Below are positions 23,028 through 33,000 of a stretch of DNA of 34,760 bases, piece after piece. The position numbers and the translations under genes were made by a program. Each line of letters begins with the position of its first letter. The first letter of the stretch is position 1. Source of the stretch: Lachnospiraceae bacterium (GTDB lineage: Bacteria > Bacillota > Clostridia > Lachnospirales > Lachnospiraceae). The stretch is taken from contig JAGBOJ010000101.1 in NCBI GenBank assembly GCA_017633935.1, positions 1 to 34,760 of the forward strand, in the 5' to 3' direction. Under the pieces are notes generated by a model that saw only the letters and a list, made by a program, of their open reading frames with translations, did not search any database and was not told the origin of the DNA.

Positions 23028-24320
23028 TCATTTTAACAGTTTACGGTCAATGATTTTATCACTCACAAGTTTCTGTACCGTATTCATTATGCCGTACTTG
23101 GCGTGGGCAGGTGTGAGGCCCCCCTGAAAATAAACCGTAAAGGGCGCCTTTAACGGTCCGTCAGCGGACAATTCTATGGATGATCCCGACACGAAATTTC
23201 CGGCTGCCATTATGACCTCATGCTCGTAGCCCGGCATGTAAGAGGGTTCCGGCGATACAAAGCTGTCTACGGGAGATGCGGACTGGATGCCGGCACAGAA
23301 TGATATGAGCGCCTCCTTCGACCCCATTGTGACTGCCTGTATGATATCGTATCTTGTACTGTCCGCTGAAGGGTACACCTCAAACCCGAGTCTTTCATAA
23401 AGCTTTGCCGCAAATATCGCTCCCTTCATGGCAGAAGCCGTCACAAAGGGGGATAAGAACAATCCCTGATAGAACGAAGGAAGTATACCCAGCGAGGCTC
23501 CCACCTCCTTGCCGAGTCCGGGCGAGGTAAGTCTGTACGCGGCATTTTCAACGCACTCCTTTGTACCCGCTATATAGCCTCCGACCGCCGCAAGTCCTCC
23601 TCCGGGATTTTTTATCAAGGATCCTGCGGTCATATCCGCTCCGACGCTTCCGGGCTCTATCCTTTCGGTAAATTCCCCGTAGCAGTTATCCACAAAAATT
23701 TTGATACCGGGGTTTATTTCCTTAATAAAGTCTACAGCCTCCCCTATCTGCTCTGCGGAAAGCGTGGGACGCACCGCATAGCCCTTTGAACGCTGTATGG
23801 CAGCCACCCTTGTCTTTTTATTTATTGCCTTCTTTATCCCTTCAAAATCAAAGCCTCCGTCATCCTTTAAGTCAACCTCCGCGTAGGATATCCCGTATTC
23901 CTTAAACGAACCCTTCGCATCCCTTATTCCTATGACCGACTCGAGGGTATCGTAAGGCTTCCCCGATATGCTCAAAAGCTCGTCGCCCGGACGAAGATTT
24001 GAAAAAAGCGCAAGGCTTATGGCGTGAGTTCCGCAGGTTATCTGCGGTCTTACAAGCGCATCCTCCGTATCAAACACACGGGCATATACCTCCTCAAGGC
24101 TGTCCCTTCCTATGTCATCATACCCGTAGCCCGTGGTCCCGATCAGATTTGCCTCTCCGATATGACTTTTATGCATTGCCTCTATAACCTTAAGCTGGTT
24201 ATACTCGGCAGTCTCATCAATTTTCTTAAATCTCTGCGCAAGTCCCTGCCAGATATCTTCGCAGAAGGCATATACATCCTCTTCTATTCCGAGTTTTTCA
24301 TACATCTTAAAAATATCCAT
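23028..24320 (-). CDS. Methionine gamma-lyase family ("aluminium resistance") PLP protein
   Basis: This 430-residue protein belongs to the PLP-dependent Cys/Met metabolism group known as the aluminium-resistance or methionine-gamma-lyase-like family (YnbB in Bacillus). K237 in GSLIKNPGGG is the likely PLP lysine; FVDNCYGEF (209-217) provides the Asp that contacts the ring. RPQITCGTHAISLALF, GYGYDDIGRD and QGGLTPAHAKYGIM are family patterns. Its true reaction is not established. The ATG at 24320 is two bases after the miaA stop, so the pair is translationally linked, an arrangement seen in many Firmicutes. Confidence 0.88.
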   Translation of the reverse strand: MDIFKMYEKLGIEEDVYAFCEDIWQGLAQRFKKIDETAEYNQLKVIEAMHKSHIGEANLIGTTGYGYDDIGRDSLEEVYARVFDTEDALVRPQITCGTHAISLALFSNLRPGDELLSISGKPYDTLESVIGIRDAKGSFKEYGISYAEVDLKDDGGFDFEGIKKAINKKTRVAAIQRSKGYAVRPTLSAEQIGEAVDFIKEINPGIKIFVDNCYGEFTERIEPGSVGADMTAGSLIKNPGGGLAAVGGYIAGTKECVENAAYRLTSPGLGKEVGASLGILPSFYQGLFLSPFVTASAMKGAIFAAKLYERLGFEVYPSADSTRYDIIQAVTMGSKEALISFCAGIQSASPVDSFVSPEPSYMPGYEHEVIMAAGNFVSGSSIELSADGPLKAPFTVYFQGGLTPAHAKYGIMNTVQKLVSDKIIDRKLLK

Positions 24321-24322
24321 AA

Positions 24323-25243
24323 CTACTCCAGAAATCGCAGCATCTCACCGGCCGCTTCCTCATCATCCTTATATTTTTCCCTGTCTATATAAATAATATC
24401 CCGTTGCCGTCTGTACCATGTAAGCTGCCTTTTTGCAAAATGCCTTGTCTCCTTTTTTATATCCTCCACAGCCTCTTCAAGCGTTTTCTTTCCGTCGAAA
24501 TATAAAAAAAGCTGTTTATAGCCAAGACCCTGCATCGAATTAAGGCTCCTTTCAAGTCCCTTGTCATAAAGAGCCCTTACCTCGTCTAAAAGCCCCTCAT
24601 CCATCATCCTGTCCACTCTTTCGTCTATCCTTTTATAAAGGAGGTCACGCGGGAGTATAAAGCAGAAATGAGCTGTATCGTATACCGGAGCCCTGCTTCT
24701 TTCCCTTTCGTTTTTATCCGACATCCTGTCATTTGTAAGCAGGTAATACTCAAGCGCCCTTATCATCCTTTTAAGGTTGCCCCTGTATTTATGAGCCGAT
24801 ATTTCATCGACCTTTTCAAGCTCCTCTTCGATATATCTGGTGCCCTTTTCCCCTGCCTTTTTTTCAAGCTGTGCCCTTAAGACGGGATCGGTTTCGTTTT
24901 CCTTGAAATCTATACCGTAGATCACGGCCTGTGTATAAAACCCCGTGCCTCCGGTGATCACCGGGATATGCCCGCGTCCCCTTATCTCTTCTATGCACCT
25001 GTCGGCTCTTTCCTTAAAAACCGCCACATTGAACTCCTCCTCAGGCTCAAGGATATCTATCATGTGATGGGGCACACCCTTCATCTCATCCTTTTTAAGC
25101 TTTGCCGTACCGATATCCATAGAGCGGTATACCTGCATGGAATCGACTGATATTATCTCCCCGTTTATCTTTAAGGAAAGCTCTGCGGCCGCACCGCTTT
25201 TCCCCGAGGCTGTCGGTCCAGATATCACTATAAGCTCTTTCAT
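24323..25243 (-). CDS. miaA: tRNA dimethylallyltransferase MiaA
   Basis: MiaA attaches a dimethylallyl group to A37 of tRNAs reading UNN codons. Its P-loop is at residues 8-15 (SGPTASGKSG), followed by ISVDSMQVYRSMDIGTAK, GVPHHMIDI, VITGGTGFYTQAV and YKQLFLYF. The C-terminal KKETRHFAKRQLTWYRR is also typical. The 306 residues are normal. It follows mutL after 20 bases. MiaB in the same operon further modifies the MiaA product, and IspH in this window supplies the isoprenoid precursor. Confidence 0.96.
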   Translation of the reverse strand: MKELIVISGPTASGKSGAAAELSLKINGEIISVDSMQVYRSMDIGTAKLKKDEMKGVPHHMIDILEPEEEFNVAVFKERADRCIEEIRGRGHIPVITGGTGFYTQAVIYGIDFKENETDPVLRAQLEKKAGEKGTRYIEEELEKVDEISAHKYRGNLKRMIRALEYYLLTNDRMSDKNERERSRAPVYDTAHFCFILPRDLLYKRIDERVDRMMDEGLLDEVRALYDKGLERSLNSMQGLGYKQLFLYFDGKKTLEEAVEDIKKETRHFAKRQLTWYRRQRDIIYIDREKYKDDEEAAGEMLRFLE

Positions 25244-25263
25244 TAAATATTCCCTTATACGGA

Positions 25264-27153
25264 TCAGACGATCCTCTTAAACTTCTTTTCAAGCTCTCTT
25301 TCGGTGAATTCTATCATTGTCGGTCTTCCGTGGGGACAATTATAGGGATTTTCAAGACTTAAAAGCTCCGTTAAAAGCTCATCGGCCTCCTTGAAGGAAA
25401 GCTCCGTGTTTCCCTTTACCGCAGCCTTGCATGACATCTGTGCCAGTCTGTCGTGTATGATCTCGACATCCTCGGTATTTATGCCGTCACCCAGCTCATC
25501 TATAAGGCCCGTAAATATTTCCCTGCTTTCAAGCATCATAAATCCCGACGGCACAGCCCTTACCGCATAGTCCGCGCCTTCAAAATGCTCTATCTCAAAG
25601 CCCAATGACCTGAAGCTTTCCATATATCTTTCAAGTATCATCTCCTGCTTTCCGTTGAGCGTCAGTATCAGAGTCGGTGAGAGGAGCTGTGAGGTCACAT
25701 TCCTGCTTTTGTACTGCTTTACAAACCTTTCATACATCACCTTTTCATGTGCGGCATGCTGGTCTATTATAAACATTTTGTTTTTATACTCGATTATCCA
25801 GTAGGTCTTAAACACCTGTCCCACAAGCCTGAAATACGGTTTGTTTTCAGGTTTTATTATCTTCTCTTCAAAAAGATCAAGCTGCACGGGCTTTTTACCG
25901 GTAAATGCCGTATCCTTTTTTTCCAAAAAAGCAGGCTTTTCTTCAATCTCGGATATCCCGTCATTCTGCTCGTAAAAAAAGCTGTCCCCGGCATCCTCTG
26001 TATTATCCTTACCCGGATCATCACTTGTACGATCCTCGGCAACAAACAATGTCCGGCTGCCGTCCTTAACCGTTCGCAGAACCTCAAAGGGTTCGGCACT
26101 TACTTTTGGAGCCGTATATTTTTCTTCTGGCTCTTCAACAAGTCCAGCCTTATTTATGAGCTCGGTATTTGAAAGACATTCTCCCACAGCCCTTCTTACA
26201 AATTCAAAAAGCTCCGGTCCGTGGGCAAATTTCATCTCCGTCTTTTTGGGGTGAACATTTACGTCAACGAGCCCCGGATCGATATTTAATACAAGCACGC
26301 AGAACGGGAATCTGTGCTGCATAAGATAAGGCTTATATGCCTCCTCCACTGCCTTTTCAAGCAGCTTATCCTTAATAAAATGGCCGTTTACAAAGAAGAT
26401 CTCATATTCCCTGCTGCTTCTTGCGACCACCGGCTTTGCCGCATATCCCCGTAAGCTCATGCCCAGATCTTCCGCTTCAAATTCAAGTATGCTGTCTGCG
26501 ATCTCCCTGCCGTAAACCTTATATATGTTTTCCCTTCGATCCCCGTTTCCCGTGGTCACGAGCTTATTTACATTGTTTATGATATATTTAAATGCAATGT
26601 CTGCATAGTTTATCGCCATATGCTGCATAAACCCGGTCACATATCCGGCCTCGGTCATTGCGGTCTTTAAAAACTTCCTTCTTGCGGGCGTGTGAAAGAA
26701 CAGATTCCTTGCTATAAATGTTGTCCCGTCCGGAGCCCCTATCTCATCAAAAGACACCTCCTTGCCGCCGTCTATCCTGTAGCTTAAAGCCGTCATCCTG
26801 TCCTTTGTTTTTGTAATGATCTCCGTCTGACATACTGCTGCGATCGTAGACAGAGCCTCGCCGCGAAAGCCGAGACTTCTTACCGAAAACAGGTCGTCCG
26901 CCGAATGTATCTTGCTCGTGGCATGGGGAAGAAATGCCTTTTTTACGTAATCGGCAGCTATCCCGGAGCCGTTGTCGGTAACTCTTATAAAATCGATCCC
27001 TCCGCCCTTTAACTCGACAGAGATCGAAGTGGCGCCTGCATCTATTGAATTTTCCACAAGCTCCTTTACCACCGACAAAGGTCTTTCGATGACTTCTCCG
27101 GCGGCGATCTTATTTACCGTTTTTTCGTCCAATATCTCAATTACCGATCCCAT
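25264..27153 (-). CDS. mutL: DNA mismatch repair protein MutL (endonuclease type)
   Basis: MutL links mismatch recognition to strand removal. The N-terminal GHKL ATPase has ELVENSIDAGA, VTDNGSGI and GFRGEALSTIAAV, then VDVNVHPKKTEMKF near residue 300. The C-terminal nuclease is intact: DQHAAHEKVMYERF at 464-477, ACKAAVKGN and CPHGRPTMIEF near the end, as in Gram-positive MutL proteins that nick DNA themselves in the absence of MutH. The linker contains QLDLF at 424-428, which resembles a sliding-clamp-binding motif. The 629 residues are normal. It overlaps the mutS end by 17 bases. Confidence 0.97.
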   Translation of the reverse strand: MGSVIEILDEKTVNKIAAGEVIERPLSVVKELVENSIDAGATSISVELKGGGIDFIRVTDNGSGIAADYVKKAFLPHATSKIHSADDLFSVRSLGFRGEALSTIAAVCQTEIITKTKDRMTALSYRIDGGKEVSFDEIGAPDGTTFIARNLFFHTPARRKFLKTAMTEAGYVTGFMQHMAINYADIAFKYIINNVNKLVTTGNGDRRENIYKVYGREIADSILEFEAEDLGMSLRGYAAKPVVARSSREYEIFFVNGHFIKDKLLEKAVEEAYKPYLMQHRFPFCVLVLNIDPGLVDVNVHPKKTEMKFAHGPELFEFVRRAVGECLSNTELINKAGLVEEPEEKYTAPKVSAEPFEVLRTVKDGSRTLFVAEDRTSDDPGKDNTEDAGDSFFYEQNDGISEIEEKPAFLEKKDTAFTGKKPVQLDLFEEKIIKPENKPYFRLVGQVFKTYWIIEYKNKMFIIDQHAAHEKVMYERFVKQYKSRNVTSQLLSPTLILTLNGKQEMILERYMESFRSLGFEIEHFEGADYAVRAVPSGFMMLESREIFTGLIDELGDGINTEDVEIIHDRLAQMSCKAAVKGNTELSFKEADELLTELLSLENPYNCPHGRPTMIEFTERELEKKFKRIV

Positions 27154-29815
27154 CCCGCTCCCTTATCTCTCCCTGCAGCTTAAAAAGCGTATTTATCGCT
27201 TCCATCGGTGTCGTCTGGGTAAGATCCATATTCCTTATCTCACTTATGATGTCATCATCCTTTACCGAGGCAAAAAGCGATAACTGGTTATCCTGTTCCT
27301 TTTTGATGGGCTGTTCCTTAGTCTTATTTACGCTTATGTCCCTGACTTTTTCGGTAATGCTGTTTCCTTCAAGCTTAAGCGCTATCTCCTTTGCCCTGTC
27401 CGTCACGCTTTTCGGCACTCCGGCAAGCTTTGCCACCTGTATGCCGTAGGATCTGTCTGCTCCTCCCGGTACAAGCTTTCTTAAAAAGACCACATCCTCC
27501 CCGCGTTCCTTTACCGCAAAGCAGTAATTATTCACACAGGGGATCTTTCCTTCAAGCTCAGTAAGCTCATGATAATGAGTGGCAAAAAGAGTTTTTGCAC
27601 CGCAAAGCCTTTTGTTGCTTATATGCTCCACCACAGCCCATGCGATCGCAAGACCGTCGTAGGTGGAGGTCCCGCGTCCGATCTCGTCAAGTATCACGAG
27701 GCTCTTATTTGTCGCGTTTTTTAATATGTTTGCAACCTCCGTCATCTCGACCATAAATGTGGAATGCCCGGAGGCAAGATCGTCGGCAGCCCCGACCCTT
27801 GTAAAGATCCTGTCGGTGATGCAGATATCCGCGCTGTCTGCCGGCACAAAGGAGCCGATCGACGCCATGAGCACGATAAGCGCCGTAAAACGCATATAGG
27901 TGGATTTTCCTGCCATATTGGGTCCGGTGATTATGAGTATCCTGCTCTTTTCATCATCCAGATAAACGTCATTTGTGACAAAGGAGCCTTCGCTTATCAT
28001 CTTTTCCACCACCGGATGTCTCCCGTTTTCGATCCTTATCCTGCCCTCGTCATTTATCGAAGGTCTCACATATCCCGAGTGCTCTGCCACATATGAAAGA
28101 GATGAAAGGGCATCTAAGTATGCTACGGCATTTGCCGTTTTCTTGAGTCTTTTTATATTGTCCCCGATGGTGTCCCTGATACGTTCAAAAATTTCATGCT
28201 CCAGAGAAAAAAGACGGTCCTCGGAGTTTAATATCATATCTTCCGTCTTTTTTAATTCCTCCGTTGTAAATCTCTCCCCGTTGGTTAAGGTCTGCTTTCT
28301 TATAAAGTCGTCCGGCACCAGATTTAAAAATGAATTTGTCACCTCAAAATAATATCCGAACACCTTATTGAACTTTATACGCAGATTCTTTATGCCCGTA
28401 CGCTCCCTCTGCTCGTTCTCAAGCTTTATGAGCCACTGCTTGCCTTCTGTCTTTGCATTCCTTAACCGGTCCGCCTCTTCACTGTACCCCTCTTTTATTA
28501 TCCCTCCCTCATGTACGGACAGCGGCGGCTCATCGATTATGGCATCCTCTATCAGCTTTATGAGATCGCCCATATCCTCTATGTCGTCTGCTATACCTTT
28601 AAGCATTGCGGACGAAAAGGCGCTTAAGACCGTTTTTATGGGTCCGAGCATTGAAAGAGAGCCCTTAAGTGCTATAAGGTCTCTCGGATTTGCGGTCTTA
28701 AAGCTTACCCTGCACATCAGTCTTTCGATATCGTACACGGCGCTCAGGTATTCCCTTATCTCGTCCCGGTCCATGATGTTTTCATTTAATTCCTGAACCG
28801 CATCAAGTCTCTTTTCTATCTCACCCTTATCTATAAGAGGCTGCTCGATGAAATGCCTCAGCATCCTCGATCCCATTGCCGTCCTGGTCTTATCGATGAC
28901 CCACAGCAGGGAGCCTTTTTTTTCCTTTTCCCTCATTGTCTCCGTCAGCTCCAGATTCCTCCGGCTTGACGAGTCGATCATCATCGATCTTGTGGTCAGA
29001 TAAGGGGTGAGTACGGTGATATTTGAAAGGTCATTCTTCTGGGTCTCGTAAAGATAATATAAAAGAGCTCCGGAGGCTGTTACTGCCTCCGGCATATCCT
29101 TTACCCCCAGTCCCTCAAGACTCATAACCTTAAAATGGCTTTTAAGTCTTTCGACACATTCACTTTCCTTGAAATAATCCTCTTTAAGGGAGTTTACGGT
29201 GATCTCCAGCCTGTTTTTTATCTCACCCACATCTGCTCCGCTTATGAAAAAAGCCTGATTGCAGATTATCTCCTTGGGGGAGAATTTCGTGATCTCGTCA
29301 AAAAGACGCGATACGGACTCTATCTGCGTTGCCGAAAAATCACCTGTGGTGACGTCGCTTGTAGCCAGCCCGAAGCCGTCTCCCGAATAGACGATGCACA
29401 TAATATAGCTGTTTGAGGCACCGTCTATTGAGGAAACGTTTGTATTTGTGCCGGGCGTGACCACCCTTATAACTTCTCTTTTTACTATCCCCTTTGCTTC
29501 TTTCGGGTCTTCTATCTGCTCGCAGATAGCAACCCTGTAGCCGAATTTTACGAGCCTGTCTATATATACATCCGCTGCGTGATACGGAATCCCGCACATC
29601 GGTGCCCGTTCTTTAAGTCCGCAGCTTTTTCCGGTAAGTGTCAGCTCCAGCTTTTTTGATACAAGCTTTGCGTCATCAAAAAACATCTCGTAAAAGTCGC
29701 CCAGCCTGTAAAAAAGGATACAGTCCTTATATTCCGCCTTTGTCTGCAGATAATGCTGCATCATCGGAGAAACCTTGCCGCTCACGTCTTCGTCAAATTC
29801 AGCTAATTTTTCCAT
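27137..29815 (-). CDS. mutS: DNA mismatch recognition protein MutS
   Basis: MutS binds base mismatches and small loops and starts repair with MutL. The 892 residues show the mismatch-contacting F-x-E (F41-Y-E43) in the N-terminal domain, the Walker A GPNMAGKST at 631-639, Walker B LVILDE at 706-711 and signature STFMVEMTE. QLSLF near residue 850 is a typical sliding-clamp-binding motif in the C-terminal tail. Domain order and length match MutS1. GGGAG precedes the ATG. It follows the chemoreceptor gene by 30 bases. Confidence 0.97.
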   Translation of the reverse strand: MEKLAEFDEDVSGKVSPMMQHYLQTKAEYKDCILFYRLGDFYEMFFDDAKLVSKKLELTLTGKSCGLKERAPMCGIPYHAADVYIDRLVKFGYRVAICEQIEDPKEAKGIVKREVIRVVTPGTNTNVSSIDGASNSYIMCIVYSGDGFGLATSDVTTGDFSATQIESVSRLFDEITKFSPKEIICNQAFFISGADVGEIKNRLEITVNSLKEDYFKESECVERLKSHFKVMSLEGLGVKDMPEAVTASGALLYYLYETQKNDLSNITVLTPYLTTRSMMIDSSSRRNLELTETMREKEKKGSLLWVIDKTRTAMGSRMLRHFIEQPLIDKGEIEKRLDAVQELNENIMDRDEIREYLSAVYDIERLMCRVSFKTANPRDLIALKGSLSMLGPIKTVLSAFSSAMLKGIADDIEDMGDLIKLIEDAIIDEPPLSVHEGGIIKEGYSEEADRLRNAKTEGKQWLIKLENEQRERTGIKNLRIKFNKVFGYYFEVTNSFLNLVPDDFIRKQTLTNGERFTTEELKKTEDMILNSEDRLFSLEHEIFERIRDTIGDNIKRLKKTANAVAYLDALSSLSYVAEHSGYVRPSINDEGRIRIENGRHPVVEKMISEGSFVTNDVYLDDEKSRILIITGPNMAGKSTYMRFTALIVLMASIGSFVPADSADICITDRIFTRVGAADDLASGHSTFMVEMTEVANILKNATNKSLVILDEIGRGTSTYDGLAIAWAVVEHISNKRLCGAKTLFATHYHELTELEGKIPCVNNYCFAVKERGEDVVFLRKLVPGGADRSYGIQVAKLAGVPKSVTDRAKEIALKLEGNSITEKVRDISVNKTKEQPIKKEQDNQLSLFASVKDDDIISEIRNMDLTQTTPMEAINTLFKLQGEIRERDGIGN

Positions 29816-29845
29816 AATCTCCCAAGCTTAAAAACCTTTGTTCCC

Positions 29846-31561
29846 TTATTCCAGAACAAATCTGTTTACGATATCCTTCATCTCGTCCACAAACTGTACG
29901 GTCTTGTCTGCGATCATATCCGTCTCGGATGTCGCTGAAACGATATCGGTGGTCTTCTGGGCTATATCCGTCACACCGTTTGCGGACTCACCGATAGTCG
30001 TGTTGATGCCCTGTATGGAGGATGAAACCTCGTCAATGGAGCTGCTTAAGCCCGTAACGGCACTGTTTATCGAGGACATGCTTTCCTCAAACGAGCTTGC
30101 ATCATCCGCATACTGCTGCGCCATCTGTGCAAATGAGTTGTAGTCGGCTGTAACATCCTTATCCACAAATTCTATCGCACGTGCAAGGCAGGCAGACATA
30201 TTATCGACCGATTTATGAACCTCTTCCACGATCTCATTGATACCGCTTACCGTATCCGAAGACTGGTTTGCAAGATGCCCGATCTCTTCGGCAACGACCG
30301 CGAAGCCTCTTCCGGCCTCACCTGCTCTTGCCGCTTCTATTGAAGCATTAAGTGCAAGCAGGTTTGTCTGTCCCGCGATACTCCTTATCGTCTCGGTAAG
30401 CTCGTTTATCTTATCCACAGCCTTGCTCTGCTCGATAGCCTCATCCGACTGTGCCTTTACATCACCGAATATATTCGCCGTTCTCTGCTGTGAAGCCGTA
30501 GCCTGCTCCTTAATATCCGAAGCCTTCTTCTTGACCTCTGCGGCAAGCATCTCGCCCTTGTTTGAAAGCTCGTTTATCTGCTGTGTATTATCAACCATCA
30601 CTCCGACATTTCCGTTAATCGTCTCTGTCGTAGCTGATGTTTCCTGCATACCGGCAGCCAGCTCTTCGCTGGTCGCGGAATTGTCCGCAGAGTCGTCGTT
30701 CATCTTTGTCGTCATTTCCTTGAGTCTTGAAGCGTTGCTTCCGAGCTCGTCGGCTACCGAATCGATCTCCTTTACCGTCTCCCTTAAGGATTTTCTCATA
30801 TTGCCTACGGCGCGGGCGATCTGTCCGATCTCATCCGCCCTTGTAACAAGCACCTCTGATGCCGTGTTATGCGAAAAATCAAGCCGTCCCGTCTGATTCA
30901 CAAGGTCCACAAGGTCGCCAATGGGCTTTAACAATATCTTCGTAAAGAAGAACATAACAACCGCAAGCACTATCAGTATTATAACGATGATGACAGTGGA
31001 TTTTGCGGCGGTTGCGCTTATATTTGCATTTACGTCGGCCTCATCCATAGTGATGATAAGTATCGAATCCGTATCCGGCTGAATGTAATATGCCGCATAC
31101 TTCATCGCTCCCTTATATTCATATTCTATAAGTCCGGGTGCCGGTCTTATGCCCGATGCCATCTGCGAAAGCAGTCCCTTTACCGCAGCATTTTCCACAG
31201 GCTGCCCGATCTTTGATGCCGTGGGGTGATAGAGCATTGTGCCGTTGCTCCCCACATAGTAAGCATAGCTTGAAGGAAATTCCGAGATCTTCACATCCCT
31301 TAACAATTCGTCGAGTATAGAAGACTTTGCCCTTATCTGTATTATCCTTGAATCGATGAGCTTTCCGGTAACTGTCGTAATATTTAACATATCATCCTGC
31401 ACTGTTTTTTTGTAGCTTGCCTTGAATTCGCTGACAAAAACGATATCTGTGGCTATAGCGGTAACAAGCATGCACGCTACAACGGCAAGTACCATAAGTG
31501 TACCCAATGATTTAAAACCCTTTAATTTTTGTTCCGGTTCCCCAACCTTTTTTGATGCCAT
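29846..31561 (-). CDS. Methyl-accepting chemotaxis protein
   Basis: The 571-residue receptor has a membrane helix at about 18-43, an outside region at 44-186 with a Cache-like pattern ([18 protein letters not shown]), a second helix at 187-208, a HAMP linker ([12 protein letters not shown]) and a long coiled-coil signalling domain. The hairpin tip [29 protein letters not shown] is canonical. It would send a ligand signal to CheA/CheW, not encoded here; its glutamates are substrates for CheR-type enzymes such as the one at 405-1184. AAGGAGG precedes the ATG. Its place between miaB and mutS, genes often adjacent in Clostridia, is odd. The ligand is unknown. Confidence 0.95.
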   Translation of the reverse strand: MASKKVGEPEQKLKGFKSLGTLMVLAVVACMLVTAIATDIVFVSEFKASYKKTVQDDMLNITTVTGKLIDSRIIQIRAKSSILDELLRDVKISEFPSSYAYYVGSNGTMLYHPTASKIGQPVENAAVKGLLSQMASGIRPAPGLIEYEYKGAMKYAAYYIQPDTDSILIITMDEADVNANISATAAKSTVIIVIILIVLAVVMFFFTKILLKPIGDLVDLVNQTGRLDFSHNTASEVLVTRADEIGQIARAVGNMRKSLRETVKEIDSVADELGSNASRLKEMTTKMNDDSADNSATSEELAAGMQETSATTETINGNVGVMVDNTQQINELSNKGEMLAAEVKKKASDIKEQATASQQRTANIFGDVKAQSDEAIEQSKAVDKINELTETIRSIAGQTNLLALNASIEAARAGEAGRGFAVVAEEIGHLANQSSDTVSGINEIVEEVHKSVDNMSACLARAIEFVDKDVTADYNSFAQMAQQYADDASSFEESMSSINSAVTGLSSSIDEVSSSIQGINTTIGESANGVTDIAQKTTDIVSATSETDMIADKTVQFVDEMKDIVNRFVLE

Positions 31562-31613
31562 TTTGAAATTTCCTCCTTAAAACGTTTTTTAAAATACAGA
31601 CAGGATGACAAAC

Positions 31614-32999
31614 TCATCCACCCTGTACAGTTCCATTATAGTAAAATCCTGCACATTCATCAAGCCTTACCTGTACAAATTCTCCTATACGGTGACCGTC
31701 CTTTTTAAAATGGACCACATTATTGCGGGATATCCTTCCCGTATACATCGAAGGGTCCTTTTCGTTTACCCCTTCTATCAAGGTCTCCATGACATATCCC
31801 TCAAAGCGCTTTGCCTGAGCCTTTGATACCTCCTGCACCTTTTTTAATACCCTGTCAAAATGCTCCTGCATCTCCTCCTTTGAAAGCTGTCCCTCCATGG
31901 AAGCGGCCGCAGTTCCGGTCCTTTTTGAATATTCAAAGGTAAACGCCCCGTCGTATCCGACCTTTTCTATCACATCTATCGTATCCTTAACGTCATCTTC
32001 GTTTTCTGTCGGAAATCCCGTTATTATATCTGTCGTGATAGCTATATCGGGTATCTCTCTTCTTATTTTTGATGCAAGCTCAAGATAGCCTTCCTTAGTA
32101 TATTTCCTGTTCATAAGCCTTAAGAGCCTGTCCGACCCGCTCTGCAGGGGCAGATGGAGATGCCTTGCTATCTTTTCGTTATCCCTTATCACGTATATAA
32201 GGTCATCGGACAGGTCCTTCGGATGCGATGTCATAAATCTCACCCTCTTTAATCCGTCAATATCCGCTACTTTTTTTAGGAGTTCAGCAAAGCTTATATT
32301 GTCGGAAAGCCCCTTCCCGTAGGAATTGACATTCTGCCCCAAAAGCATGACCTCCACAACCCCGTCCGACACAAGATATTTTACCTCGTCTATGATATCA
32401 CTGTATCTTCTGCTCCGTTCACGCCCCCTCACATACGGAACTATGCAGTATGAGCAGAAATTATCACACCCGTACATGATGTTCACGCCCGACTTGAACG
32501 GATATTTTCTGACCGCAGGAAGATCCTCCACTATCTCCCTGTGACTGTCCCATATATCTGTTATCTGCTCCTTTGCCTCGATCCTTGTATAAAGGAGCTC
32601 CGCGAATTTATAGATATTAAAGGTCCCGAATATCAGATCCACATACCTGTACGAGCTTCTTATCTTTTTTACCACATGCTCCTCCTGCATCATGCATCCG
32701 CAGATGCAGATGAGCATATCGGGCTTTTCCTCTTTATACTGCTTTGCCACCCCGAGCCTTCCAAAAAGCCTCTTGTCGGCATTTTCCCTTACCGTGCACG
32801 TATTGTATATGATAAGGTCAGCCTCTTCTTCAAGCCCGGTCCTTTCATAGCCCATTTTTTCAAGTATCCCGCAAAGCTTTTCGGAGTCCTTTTCATTCAT
32901 CTGGCAGCCGAATACCACCGAGCAGTATTTTAAGTCGCGGCCTTCGTTTATCTTCTTTACCTTTTCAATATATTCAAGCTGAAGTCTGCTTTCTTCCAT
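31614..32999 (-). CDS. miaB: tRNA-2-methylthio-N6-dimethylallyladenosine synthase MiaB
   Basis: MiaB is a radical-SAM enzyme that adds a methylthio group to i6A37 of tRNA. With the ATG at 32999 it has 461 residues. The N-terminal domain holds C32 (GCQMNEKDSE), C68 and C102 for one 4Fe-4S cluster. The radical-SAM cluster is C178-C182-C185 (GCDNFCSYC), followed by IVPYVRGRERSR. The C-terminal TRAM domain (about 380-455) binds RNA. A GTG nine bases upstream is an alternative start. The ATG lies one base after the cyclo-ligase stop. It acts on the product of MiaA, encoded in the same operon. Confidence 0.96.
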   Translation of the reverse strand: MEESRLQLEYIEKVKKINEGRDLKYCSVVFGCQMNEKDSEKLCGILEKMGYERTGLEEEADLIIYNTCTVRENADKRLFGRLGVAKQYKEEKPDMLICICGCMMQEEHVVKKIRSSYRYVDLIFGTFNIYKFAELLYTRIEAKEQITDIWDSHREIVEDLPAVRKYPFKSGVNIMYGCDNFCSYCIVPYVRGRERSRRYSDIIDEVKYLVSDGVVEVMLLGQNVNSYGKGLSDNISFAELLKKVADIDGLKRVRFMTSHPKDLSDDLIYVIRDNEKIARHLHLPLQSGSDRLLRLMNRKYTKEGYLELASKIRREIPDIAITTDIITGFPTENEDDVKDTIDVIEKVGYDGAFTFEYSKRTGTAAASMEGQLSKEEMQEHFDRVLKKVQEVSKAQAKRFEGYVMETLIEGVNEKDPSMYTGRISRNNVVHFKKDGHRIGEFVQVRLDECAGFYYNGTVQGG

Positions 33000-33000
33000 C

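Noticed and set aside
31562..31630. Terminator between miaB and the chemoreceptor gene
   Set aside because: Only a 6-bp stem (GGATGA/TCATCC) overlapping the miaB stop is seen, without a direct T-run, so it was too weak to list.
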